A stretch of 5,899 nt of DNA, from assembly GCA_030148625.1 (NCBI GenBank), contig JASBTC010000241.1, positions 1 through 5,899 of the forward strand. Direction: 5' to 3'. Shown here piece by piece: positions 1 to 5,899 of this stretch. The notes under the pieces are model-generated. The model saw only the letters and a list, made by a program, of their open reading frames with translations, ran no database searches and had not been told where the DNA came from. Both the position numbers and the translations under genes were made by a program. This DNA is from Sphingobium sp. (GTDB lineage: Bacteria; Pseudomonadota; Alphaproteobacteria; Sphingomonadales; Sphingomonadaceae). Each line of letters begins with the position of its first letter. Positions within the stretch are counted from its first letter, which is position 1.

Positions 1-810
1 GAGCAATGCCATTTCAAGCTGGTTCACATCGGCGATGATCGCGTCCAGGGCGAGCGGAAAGCGGGTCTCGATCCGGATCGAGGGGCCGAGCGCGCGCTTG
101 ATCAGCTCGGTCATGCCATGCACCAGTGCCGGAATCTCGACACGGACCGGCGCTAAATCCTGCCGGCGGGCAAAGGCGAGCATGCGCTGGGTCAGCGTCG
201 CGCCGCGCTGCGCGCCCTGCACGGCATTGTCGAGCAGGCGCAAAGCCTGCGGATCATTGCCCAGGCGCTTGCGCAAAAGCTCCAGGCTGCTGAGCGTGGC
301 CATCAGCAGATTGTTGAAATCATGCGCGATACCACCGGTCAATTGCCCGATCGCGTCCATCTTCTGCGACTGGAACAGCGCCTCGCGTGTCCGTTCCAGC
401 TCGATCCGCGTCTGTTCGCGCTCGGTCAGGTCGCGCGTGATCTTTGCGAAGCCGACAAGCTCGCCGGTTTCGTCGCGGATGGGGTCGATGACGACATGCG
501 CCCAAAAGGTCGAGCCGTCCTTCCGGACGCGCCACCCCTCGGCCTCGAACTTGCCCTCGGTTGCCGCGATGCGCAGTGCGCGCTGGGGCAGGCCATCGGC
601 GCGATCCTCGTCCCGATAGAAGCGCGCAAAATTCTGGCCGATGATCTCCCCGGCGGCATAGCCCTTGAATCGCTGGGCCCCCGCGTTCCAGTTGACCACC
701 CGGCCTTCGAGATCGAGCATGTAGATCGCATAATCCCTGATCGCGTCGACGAGCAGGCGATAGCGGCCTTCTTCGGTGCGGGATGCGACCAGCCGCTGAC
801 CATGATCCAT
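1..810 (-). CDS. PAS-domain sensor histidine kinase, soluble, C-terminus beyond the window
   Basis: This frame is open from an ATG at 810 to the left edge (270 codons), so the gene is partial. A single PAS domain with its PAC extension covers about residues 15-131 (YRLLVDAIRDYAIYMLD near 17-33; RKDGSTFWAHVVIDPIRD near 96-112). A short linker helix leads to the phospho-acceptor helix GQLTGGIAHDFNNLL at 155-169, with His163 the expected autophosphorylation site. The window ends in DVNQLEMALL (261-270), which is how the N-box of the ATP-binding domain begins in this family. The 'GGIAHDFNNLL' H-box is typical of soluble and often hybrid kinases (HPK4 type), so a C-terminal receiver domain may follow outside the window. 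No signal peptide or membrane segment is seen, so it should sense a cytoplasmic cue. The PAS lacks the LOV cysteine motif and the ligand is unknown. The start is fixed by an in-frame TGA five codons upstream (823-825) and by GGGGA six bases before the ATG. Function class is confident; signal and partner are unknown. Confidence 0.93.
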   Translation of the reverse strand, partial: MDHGQRLVASRTEEGRYRLLVDAIRDYAIYMLDLEGRVVNWNAGAQRFKGYAAGEIIGQNFARFYRDEDRADGLPQRALRIAATEGKFEAEGWRVRKDGSTFWAHVVIDPIRDETGELVGFAKITRDLTEREQTRIELERTREALFQSQKMDAIGQLTGGIAHDFNNLLMATLSSLELLRKRLGNDPQALRLLDNAVQGAQRGATLTQRMLAFARRQDLAPVRVEIPALVHGMTELIKRALGPSIRIETRFPLALDAIIADVNQLEMALL

Positions 811-816
811 CGAATT

Positions 817-821
817 TCCCC
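817..821 (-). promoter_or_regulatory. Ribosome binding site of the histidine kinase
   Basis: GGGGA on the minus strand, six bases before the ATG at 810. With the in-frame stop at 823-825 it leaves this ATG as the only reasonable start. Confidence 0.6.
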
Positions 822-868
822 GTCAGCCGCCACTTTCAACATGCTTGGTGCATGATGTGCAGCTGAAG

Positions 869-894
869 AACGCCTCAAGCGGAACCGGCGTTCC
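869..894 (-). promoter_or_regulatory. Putative EcfG (general stress response) promoter of the histidine kinase
   Basis: On the minus strand GGAAC (894-890) is followed after exactly 17 bases by CGTT (872-869). This is the known GGAAC-N16/17-CGTT signature recognised by the alphaproteobacterial ECF sigma factor EcfG, which drives the general stress response. It faces the kinase and would give a leader of roughly 50 bases before the ATG at 810. The whole nine-base match at correct spacing is unlikely by chance in an intergenic stretch of about 250 bp. The match is seen; control by EcfG is inferred. Confidence 0.6.
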
Positions 895-953
895 AGAGCG
901 GTGATGTGCGATCATGGTTAGAGGTCGGTTCCGGTCCGGATATGCGCACATCA
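880..953. repeat. Two interleaved inverted repeats in the divergent control region
   Basis: CGGAACCG (880-887) is the exact reverse complement of CGGTTCCG (926-933). TGATGTGCG (902-910) is the exact reverse complement of CGCACATCA (945-953). The arms alternate A-B-A'-B', so both stems could form together only as a pseudoknot. TGATGTGC also occurs a third time at 853-860. These could be regulator half-sites or RNA structure in a leader. The first arm lies inside the spacer of the putative EcfG promoter. Function is unknown. Confidence 0.4.
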
Positions 954-970
954 GCCGATCCATCTCTTGC

Positions 971-991
971 AACTGCGAGTAAATCGCATTA
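971..991 (+). promoter_or_regulatory. Fur-box-like operator upstream of the siderophore receptor
   Basis: The perfect dyad TGCGA (974-978) N5 TCGCA (984-988), followed by TTA, resembles Fur-binding sites described in alphaproteobacteria, which contain TGCGA and TCGCA arms around an AT-rich centre. It lies about 75 bases before the receptor start, next to a possible -35 element TTGCAA (967-972). I see no convincing -10 element, so the exact promoter is not called. Placement before a siderophore-type receptor supports iron repression, but this is inference from one motif. Confidence 0.5.
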
Positions 992-1050
992 GCGACACGC
1001 GCCTCGAAAAGGTGAATCATCGCCGCCGTCAACGGTTCGTTGTGGTCGAA

Positions 1051-1056
1051 AAGGGG
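1051..1056 (+). promoter_or_regulatory. Ribosome binding site deciding the receptor 1 start
   Basis: AAGGGG precedes two consecutive ATG codons at 1060 and 1063. The spacing is three bases to the first and six to the second, which favours 1063. Confidence 0.65.
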
Positions 1057-1062
1057 AAAATG

Positions 1063-3204
1063 ATGCGTCGTTCAATGCGTTTGCTGCTGACGGGCTCGGC
1101 ATGGTTGTTCGCGCCGACACAGCTTCACGCACAGCAGACGCAGCAGCCGGAGGCGGCGACCGACGACGAAACCGACGAGACCATCGTCGTGACGGGCTAT
1201 GGCCGAACGAACCAGCCCACCGCGGCGACGGGGCTTCCCCTCACGCCCATCGAAACGCCGCAGACGATCAGCGTCATCACCCGGCAGCAGATCGACGATC
1301 AGGCGATGACGTCGATCAACGACGCGCTCGATTTCGCCGTGGGCATTTCCAAGAAGGATATCGATCGCGGGCGCAGCGCGATTTCCGCGCGCGGCTTCGA
1401 GGTTCAGAATTTCCAGCTGGACGGTGCGCCCTTCGTCAACGGCAATGTCGGCTTCGGCGAAACGAGCACCGCCCAATATGAACGCGTCGATCTGGTGCGC
1501 GGCGCCGCAGGCCTCATGCAGGGCGCGGGCGATCCCTCGGCGGTGGTGAATCTGATCCGCAAACATGCCGATGTGCGCGAATTCGCCGGCTATGTCAGCC
1601 TCGATGGCGGGTCCTGGAACCGTATCGCTGCGACTGTCGATGTCCAGTCGCCGCTCAATGCGGCCGGTACGGTACGCGCCCGCGCCGTCGCCCAGGCCTA
1701 TCGGCAGGATGGTTTCGTCGATCTGGAGAAGAAGAAGGGCCTTCTCCTCTACGGCGTGATCGACGCCGATCTGGATGATCGCACGAAGCTGTCGGTCGGC
1801 GCCAGCTATCAGCGCGACGAGCGCGACGGCGTGATGTGGGCGCAGCTTCCCTATTGGTTCAGCGACGGCACGCGGACCAACTGGCCGCGCTCCAGGACCA
1901 CGGGCACCGACTGGGGGCTATGGAACACCACCGAGATTTCGGCCTTTGCCACGCTGTCGCACGAACTGGGCGGAAACTGGCATATTCGCGGCGATATCGG
2001 CTATCACAAGGGCCTCGAGAATTCGAAGCTGTTGTGGCTCGACGGCATACCCGATCGGGTGACCGGCGCCGGCGTCGGCACCTCCGGCTATTGGTATAAT
2101 GCCGACCCCGAACAATGGCATGGCAGCATCCAGGCCAATGGTTCCTTCTCGCTGCTCGGCGGCGAGCATGATCTGGCCCTTGGTGCGATGGCGAGCTACC
2201 TCGAGGACGGCTGGAGCAATCGCGATCCCGTTTCGATCGACCCGATCGCCGATTTCAATCGCTGGGACGGCCAGCTCGCCGAACCGGAATGGGCTGGCCG
2301 CTATGTGATGAGCATGGGCAACACCACCCAGGCGGCGCTTTACGCCACGACGCGGATCAGCCTGTTCGACGGGCTGAAGTTCATCGGCGGCGGGCGGCTG
2401 AGCTATTTCAAGCGCAACGAACTGACCAGCGGCGGAGCCCTCGACTACAGGCTGAAATACAAGAACCAGATCACGCCCTATGCCGGGCTGGTCTATAATA
2501 TCACCGACACTCTGTCCGCCTATGCGAGCTACACCAACATCTTCAAGCCGCAGGGCAATTATCGCGACCGCGAAGGCCGCCTGCTCGATCCGCTGGAAGG
2601 CAAGAGCTACGAAGCGGGAGTGAAGGCGCTGCTGCTCGACGGCCAGTTGCTGGCGACCGCCGCAATCTATCGCATCGAACAGGATAATCTCGCGGTTCCC
2701 GATCCGGGCCAGCTTGTGCCCGGTACCCCCAATCCGGCCTATCGCGGTGCGAAGGGAACCGTCTCCAAAGGCTATGAACTGGAAGTCGTCGGCAAGATCA
2801 CGCCGCAATGGGACGTCAGCGCCGGGTGGAGCAGCTATAGCGCGAAGGACGCCGACGGTGTGCATGTGCTCGCCCATCAGCCGCGCCGCGTGTTCAATTT
2901 TGCGACCAAATATGCGTTCACCGGCACGCTCGACGGCCTCAGCCTGGGCGGCGCGGTCAAATGGGAAAGCCGGCCGCCGGTCACGGCGGAAAATCCCGGC
3001 ACCGGGGTCGTGCAGCCGATCGGCCAGCCAGCCTATGCCATCGCCAATATCATGGCGCGTTATGAACTGAGCGAGCAAGTGTCGCTGCAGCTCAATGTCG
3101 ACAATCTCTTCGATCAGCGCTTTTTCAGCGGCAATGTCTGGTTTCCCGGCTTCGTCTATGGCGAACCCAGAAACGCGCGGGTGACGCTGAAATATAAACT
3201 CTGA
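1063..3204 (+). CDS. TonB-dependent siderophore receptor
   Basis: Complete 713-residue outer-membrane receptor that should import a ferric siderophore using TonB energy. Residues 1-23 form a signal peptide (RR near the start, hydrophobic core, cleavage after QLHA). A TonB box TIVVTG sits at 40-45. The plug spans about 60-168, with PIETPQTISVITRQQI and the family motif LVRGAAGLMQGAGDPSAVVNLIRK (144-167), as in FpvA/FoxA-type siderophore receptors. The remainder is a 22-strand-type barrel containing the conserved YASYTNIFKPQ (from 487), GKSYEAGVKA (around 513) and, near the end, NVDNLFDQRFF (from 678). There is no N-terminal STN signalling domain. The last residue is Leu (LKYKL) instead of the usual aromatic. 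Start 1063 follows AAGGGG by six bases; 1060 and an upstream TTG at 967 are alternatives, but the signal peptide fits 1060/1063. It converges on the esterase gene 47 bp downstream. The family is secure; the siderophore is not identifiable. Confidence 0.94.
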   Translation: MRRSMRLLLTGSAWLFAPTQLHAQQTQQPEAATDDETDETIVVTGYGRTNQPTAATGLPLTPIETPQTISVITRQQIDDQAMTSINDALDFAVGISKKDIDRGRSAISARGFEVQNFQLDGAPFVNGNVGFGETSTAQYERVDLVRGAAGLMQGAGDPSAVVNLIRKHADVREFAGYVSLDGGSWNRIAATVDVQSPLNAAGTVRARAVAQAYRQDGFVDLEKKKGLLLYGVIDADLDDRTKLSVGASYQRDERDGVMWAQLPYWFSDGTRTNWPRSRTTGTDWGLWNTTEISAFATLSHELGGNWHIRGDIGYHKGLENSKLLWLDGIPDRVTGAGVGTSGYWYNADPEQWHGSIQANGSFSLLGGEHDLALGAMASYLEDGWSNRDPVSIDPIADFNRWDGQLAEPEWAGRYVMSMGNTTQAALYATTRISLFDGLKFIGGGRLSYFKRNELTSGGALDYRLKYKNQITPYAGLVYNITDTLSAYASYTNIFKPQGNYRDREGRLLDPLEGKSYEAGVKALLLDGQLLATAAIYRIEQDNLAVPDPGQLVPGTPNPAYRGAKGTVSKGYELEVVGKITPQWDVSAGWSSYSAKDADGVHVLAHQPRRVFNFATKYAFTGTLDGLSLGGAVKWESRPPVTAENPGTGVVQPIGQPAYAIANIMARYELSEQVSLQLNVDNLFDQRFFSGNVWFPGFVYGEPRNARVTLKYKL

Positions 3205-3215
3205 CGATTTCGGGC

Positions 3216-3243
3216 GCGGCGGCGGGGCAGGGGCCGCCGCCGC
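3216..3243. terminator. GC-only hairpin between convergent genes, possible bidirectional terminator
   Basis: GCGGCGGCGG (3216-3225) pairs perfectly with CCGCCGCCGC (3234-3243) around an 8-base loop; because of the triplet repeat it can also pair in a register three bases further out. It fills the 47-bp gap between two convergent stop codons. No T-tract follows on either strand, so termination ability is uncertain. Confidence 0.45.
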
Positions 3244-3251
3244 CGCTCCTG

Positions 3252-4208
3252 TCAGGGCGTGTCGGCAAAGGCATGCTGCAGCGCGTCGCGCAGCGCGGGC
3301 CAGTCGCCGGTGGCATGGGTTTCGCCCGGCACGACACGGTAGGAGACCTGAAGCGGTTCCTTGCCCAGCCGTTCCGCCAGCTCGCGCGCATTGTCGACCA
3401 TGCGCGCGCGGATGCTGAGATCCGCGATGTTCAGCCATGACGGATCCCGTTCCTTGCCCGGCGGCGGGGATTGCTCATATTCGCCCGCGCTCAGGAACAG
3501 CCGGCGCCCGGTCTTCGCCTTGCGCAGCCGGTCGGCAAGTCCCGGCAGCAGCTTCAGCACCTGCTTCTCGCCATACCAGATCGAGGGGCTGGACGAGACA
3601 TAGGTGCGGAACAGCTCGGGCCGCCGGAACAGCGCCTGTAATGTGAACAGCCCGCCCAGGCTGTAGCCCGCGATCGTGCGGCGATCGGCATCGACGGGTT
3701 TGCCGGCCTCGACGCCGGGGATCACCGTGTCGGCGACGAAGTCGAGAAACGCCTCCGCGCCGCCCTTCGCCGTCATCGGGCGCAGCATCTCCGTGCCCTC
3801 GGGCACCGTCGGGGTGTAATCGAGCTGGCGGCGCGAGTCTCCGGGATAGCCGATGCCGACGACGATGCCCGGCGCCATCCCCGAATAGGCGCCCAGCCGA
3901 TTCTCGAACTCGGCGGCGATCCCGAAGCTTTCGGTGCCGTCGAGCAGATAGAGGATCGGATAGCCGCCGGGGGGCGGGGGGGCCTTGGGCCAGGCGATAT
4001 AGATCAGATAGTCGGCGCCCGCCGCCGAGCGCATCGTCCGCACTTCGGATCGCGGCATCACATAGGGGGTGCCGGCGGTCGCGACCGGCGATGCCGGCGC
4101 CGGATCGGCGGTGAGCGCGGCCGACGGCGTCATGCCGATCGTGGCTGCCAGCACCGGGATCAGCACCCGCCATTTCCGAACCGCCATGCCATCGCCCATC
4201 CTCGTCAT
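3252..4208 (-). CDS. Secreted alpha/beta-hydrolase, IroE/Fes-like esterase family (PF00756 type)
   Basis: A 318-residue protein with a cleavable N-terminal signal (charged AVRKWR, hydrophobic VLIPVLAATIGM, likely cleavage after ALTA near residue 34), so it should act in the periplasm. The fold is recognisable from GGYPILYLLDGTESF (near 81-95), the nucleophile elbow GYSLGG (181-186, Ser183), SSSPSIWYGE (near 205-214) and a C-terminal PGETH with the expected catalytic His298. Glu243 or Glu245 in LSAGEYE sits where an acidic triad member could be. IroE, the closest type by pattern, is a periplasmic hydrolase of ferric and apo trilactone siderophores; other members of this family cleave unrelated esters. 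Three ATGs in a row start the frame (4214, 4211, 4208); AAGGGG ends immediately before the first and six bases before the third, so 4208 is chosen. It converges with receptor 1 and diverges from receptor 2. Esterase class is firm; siderophore as substrate is inferred from context. Confidence 0.9.
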   Translation of the reverse strand: MTRMGDGMAVRKWRVLIPVLAATIGMTPSAALTADPAPASPVATAGTPYVMPRSEVRTMRSAAGADYLIYIAWPKAPPPPGGYPILYLLDGTESFGIAAEFENRLGAYSGMAPGIVVGIGYPGDSRRQLDYTPTVPEGTEMLRPMTAKGGAEAFLDFVADTVIPGVEAGKPVDADRRTIAGYSLGGLFTLQALFRRPELFRTYVSSSPSIWYGEKQVLKLLPGLADRLRKAKTGRRLFLSAGEYEQSPPPGKERDPSWLNIADLSIRARMVDNARELAERLGKEPLQVSYRVVPGETHATGDWPALRDALQHAFADTP

Positions 4209-4214
4209 CATCAT

Positions 4215-4220
4215 CCCCTT
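4215..4220 (-). promoter_or_regulatory. Ribosome binding site deciding the esterase start
   Basis: AAGGGG on the minus strand directly abuts the first of three tandem ATG codons. Six-base spacing selects the third, at 4208. The same AAGGGG-N6-ATG arrangement is seen at receptor 1. Confidence 0.6.
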
Positions 4221-4294
4221 GTCTGAGTATCAGCGCCCGCCGGGCCACCGACAAGCGCCGTTTTCCGCCGATCGTCACCTCTTTTGCGCGCAGC

Positions 4295-4322
4295 TTGACT
4301 GAATACATAGATAATACATAAT
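4295..4322 (+). promoter_or_regulatory. Sigma-70-like promoter of receptor 2
   Basis: TTGACT (4295-4300) and CATAAT (4317-4322) are separated by 16 bases, each close to the consensus -35 and -10 elements. The stretch is a conspicuous AT-rich island in GC-rich DNA. Transcription would start near 4329, giving a leader of about 43 bases. I found no comparably clear promoter for the divergent esterase. Confidence 0.6.
4302..4320. repeat. Phased direct repeat AATACATA in the promoter
   Basis: AATACATA occurs at 4302-4309 and again at 4313-4320, an 11-bp period that puts both copies on nearly the same helix face. The repeats occupy the -35/-10 spacer and run into the -10 box, where a bound regulator would block or direct RNA polymerase. 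No regulator is encoded in the window to pair with it. Confidence 0.5.
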
Positions 4323-4323
4323 G

Positions 4324-4359
4324 TGTGCACAAGCGCGGAAAAGCGCTTGATCATAATCA
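4324..4359 (+). promoter_or_regulatory. Stacked dyads in the receptor 2 leader, possible operator or hairpin
   Basis: Three symmetric elements abut between the -10 box and the ribosome binding site: TGTGCACA (4324-4331); CAAGCGC (4330-4336) paired with GCGCTTG (4343-4349) around a 6-base loop; and TGAT-N4-ATCA (4348-4359). Within the second lies the perfect palindrome AAGCGCTT (4341-4348), whose central CG is typical of LacI-family operators. They could be repressor sites over the transcription start, or an RNA hairpin just before the ribosome binding site. No choice can be made from sequence alone. Confidence 0.4.
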
Positions 4360-4364
4360 GGGGG
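4359..4364 (+). promoter_or_regulatory. Ribosome binding site of receptor 2
   Basis: AGGGGG seven bases before the ATG at 4372. It fixes this start, which also begins a good signal peptide. Confidence 0.7.
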
Positions 4365-4371
4365 AAACAGG

Positions 4372-5899
4372 ATGAACGGATTGCGGTTGAATCTGCTTGC
4401 GGGTGCGAGCGCCATGGCCTGTCTCGCGAGCGGCGCGGTGGCGCAGGAAACGGCCACCGGCGACGGTCAGGTCGCGGATATCGTGGTGACCGCGCAGAAG
4501 CGCGAGCAGCGACTGCAGGATGTGCCGATGGCGGTGACGGCGCTGTCGGCAAACGACCTGATCGACAAGAACCAGACCAGGATCGAGGATTATTTCCGCG
4601 CGATTCCGGGCCTGTCGCTCAGCCCGCTGGCCAATGGCCGCTACAATCTGTCGATCCGCGGTGTCACCACCGGCGTTTCGACCAGTCCGACGGTGGGCAT
4701 CACGATCGACGACGTGCCCTATGGTTCGGTCTCGATCCTCGGTTTCGGCAGCCGTTTCTTCCCCAATCTCGATCCCAGCGATCTTCAGCGTATCGAGGTG
4801 CTGCGCGGTCCCCAGGGCACGCTCTACGGCGCCAGCAGTCTGGGTGGCCTGCTCAAATACGTCACCCGGGATCCCTCGACGACGCGGTTCAGCGGCCGGG
4901 TGCAGGCGGATCTGAGCGCAATCGAGGATGGCGGCATCGGCGGCGGCATCCGCGGCTCGGTGAACGTGCCGCTGGTGGAGGATAGGCTCGCGCTGCGCGC
5001 CAGCGGCTTCTATCGCCGCGACGGCGGCTATGTCGACGATCCCGCACAGGGGCGCAAGGATGTCGACCGCGCCAATGTCTATGGCGGACGGCTGTCGCTG
5101 TTGTGGAACGTCGCACCCGGCGCGACGCTCAAGCTCGGTGCGCTTTACCAGAAGATCAGTGGCGACGGTTCGAACCAGATCGATACCGACAGCCAGTTGC
5201 GCGAAACGGTGGGTGACCTGGCGCATAAATGGCAGGTCGGCACCGGTTCCTATTCCAACCGCACCCAATTCTACAGCGCCAACCTGACCGTCGATCTGGG
5301 CGGCGGCGTCGATCTCGGCGCGGTCACCGGCTATTCGATCAACGATTACAAGACGATCGCCGACCCCAGCGCATCCTATGGCCCCTATGCCGCGCTCGTC
5401 TATCCCGTCACCGGCGCCGCGATGCCCTATGGCTTCCGCACCAGCAAGATCTCGCAGGAACTGCGCCTGTCCGCGTCGGGCCCGTTGCTCGATTGGCTGG
5501 TCGGCGGTTTCTTCACCAAGGAGAAATCGACCGACTATTTCATCGCCTATGGCGCGGACGTGACGACCGGCGCCTATGCCGGCGTGCTGTTCGATGAAGT
5601 CGACGAATTCCATTATCGCGAGCTGGCCGCGTTCGGTGACGTGACGGTGCATATCGCGCCGCGCTTCGATCTCCAGCTCGGTGCGCGCTACAGCGGCAAC
5701 CGCCAGCGCTATCGCAGCCTGATCGCGATCCCCGAACCGATCCAGTTCCTGTTCGGGCCGACCACCGATTTCCGCGAGACGTCCAGCGACAACGCCTTCA
5801 CCTATGTGATCAGCCCCAGTTTCAAGGTGACGCCCGACATATTGGCCTATGCCCGTGTCTCCAGCGGCTATCGCCCCGGCGGGCCCAATTCGCCGCTGC
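4372..5899 (+). CDS. TonB-dependent outer-membrane receptor, C-terminus beyond the window
   Basis: The frame is open for 509 full codons to the right edge, so the last barrel strands are missing; relatives usually run to about 700-850 residues. Residues 1-24 form a signal peptide (cleavage after GAVA). The TonB box DIVVTA is at 36-41, followed by QKREQRLQDVPMAVTALSANDL, the hallmark opening of the large sphingomonad receptor family. The plug runs to about 168 and includes LSIRGVTTG (93-101), GITIDDVPYG (109-118) and IEVLRGPQGTLYGASSLGGLLKYVTRDP (141-168). The barrel follows, and the window ends soon after the conserved YARVSSGYRPGGPN. There is no STN domain. This family carries diverse cargo (iron chelates, plant-derived compounds, glycans), so the substrate cannot be named. 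It differs clearly from receptor 1 and is not a recent duplicate. It shares a 163-bp divergent control region with the esterase, which may indicate joint function. Confidence 0.93.
   Translation, partial: MNGLRLNLLAGASAMACLASGAVAQETATGDGQVADIVVTAQKREQRLQDVPMAVTALSANDLIDKNQTRIEDYFRAIPGLSLSPLANGRYNLSIRGVTTGVSTSPTVGITIDDVPYGSVSILGFGSRFFPNLDPSDLQRIEVLRGPQGTLYGASSLGGLLKYVTRDPSTTRFSGRVQADLSAIEDGGIGGGIRGSVNVPLVEDRLALRASGFYRRDGGYVDDPAQGRKDVDRANVYGGRLSLLWNVAPGATLKLGALYQKISGDGSNQIDTDSQLRETVGDLAHKWQVGTGSYSNRTQFYSANLTVDLGGGVDLGAVTGYSINDYKTIADPSASYGPYAALVYPVTGAAMPYGFRTSKISQELRLSASGPLLDWLVGGFFTKEKSTDYFIAYGADVTTGAYAGVLFDEVDEFHYRELAAFGDVTVHIAPRFDLQLGARYSGNRQRYRSLIAIPEPIQFLFGPTTDFRETSSDNAFTYVISPSFKVTPDILAYARVSSGYRPGGPNSPL

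Noticed and set aside
40..450. LOV photoreceptor identity for the kinase PAS domain
   Set aside because: The flavin-binding cysteine motif of LOV domains is absent; the corresponding segment reads GQNFARFYRDED without Cys. The PAS itself lies at about 415-770.
35..855. Overlapping plus-strand open frames across the kinase region (35-619 and 322-855)
   Set aside because: The minus-strand kinase frame contains PAS, H-box and N-box motifs in order; the plus-strand frames have none.
881..906. A second EcfG promoter on the plus strand from GGAAC at 881-885 toward receptor 1
   Set aside because: At 16-17 bases downstream there is TGAT or GATG, not CGTT, so only the minus-strand orientation matches.
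823..1032. Possible 69-residue minus-strand gene just before the kinase
   Set aside because: No ribosome binding site or family resemblance was seen, and it would cover the putative EcfG promoter, the Fur-like box and the inverted repeats. A control region explains it better.
967..1062. TTG-initiated N-terminal extension of receptor 1
   Set aside because: It would place 32 charged residues before a normal signal peptide and run through the Fur-like box. AAGGGG points to the ATGs at 1060/1063.
1918..3438. 506-residue open frame on the minus strand opposite receptor 1 and running into the esterase
   Set aside because: It lies antisense to a receptor with unambiguous domains, has low-complexity Arg/Ala/Gly-rich composition and no recognisable motif. 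Long antisense frames are expected from GC-rich codon use.
3475..4332. 285-residue minus-strand frame overlapping the esterase
   Set aside because: It is a frame-shifted, Arg-rich reading of the esterase gene. The 3252-4208 frame has the signal peptide and catalytic motifs.
4357..5652. 431-residue open frame on the minus strand opposite receptor 2
   Set aside because: It is antisense to the receptor coding frame and would cover its start and leader. Its Ile/Asp/Ala/Arg-rich composition is a reflection of receptor codons.

Overview
The window is high-GC proteobacterial DNA. The codon use, the AGGGG-type ribosome binding sites, two TonB-dependent receptors of the 'VVTAQKRE' and siderophore-receptor styles, and an EcfG-type promoter signature all point to an alphaproteobacterium, most likely a member of the Sphingomonadaceae. 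That assignment is inference from style and is not backed by a marker gene.

Layout, left to right. (1) Positions 1-810, minus strand: N-terminal 270 residues of a soluble PAS-domain sensor histidine kinase, cut by the left edge as its ATP-binding domain begins. (2) Positions 811-1062: a 252-bp divergent control region. It holds a match to the alphaproteobacterial general-stress promoter (GGAAC-N17-CGTT) facing the kinase, a Fur-box-like dyad (TGCGA-N5-TCGCA) facing the receptor, and two interleaved inverted repeats. (3) Positions 1063-3204, plus strand: a complete 713-residue TonB-dependent siderophore-type receptor. (4) Positions 3205-3251: a 47-bp convergent gap with a GC-only hairpin. (5) Positions 3252-4208, minus strand: a secreted alpha/beta-hydrolase of the IroE/Fes-like esterase family. 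(6) Positions 4209-4371: a 163-bp divergent control region with a sigma-70-like promoter, an 11-bp-phased direct repeat and stacked dyads. (7) Positions 4372 to the right edge, plus strand: the first 509 residues of a second TonB-dependent receptor of the large sphingomonad paralogous family.

How the genes may work together: receptor 1 looks like an iron-siderophore importer under iron control. The esterase, exported to the periplasm, resembles enzymes that cleave ester-linked siderophores after uptake, so receptor 1 plus esterase could form an import-and-hydrolysis pair. The esterase also shares its divergent control region with receptor 2, so an alternative is that it processes receptor 2's substrate, which is unknown. 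The kinase is transcribed away from this group and appears to be wired to the general stress response. Neither receptor has the N-terminal signalling (STN) extension of FecA/FpvA-type transducers, so control by a repressor at the promoter is more likely than surface signalling. I did not find a clearly novel system; the most informative material is in the two divergent control regions.
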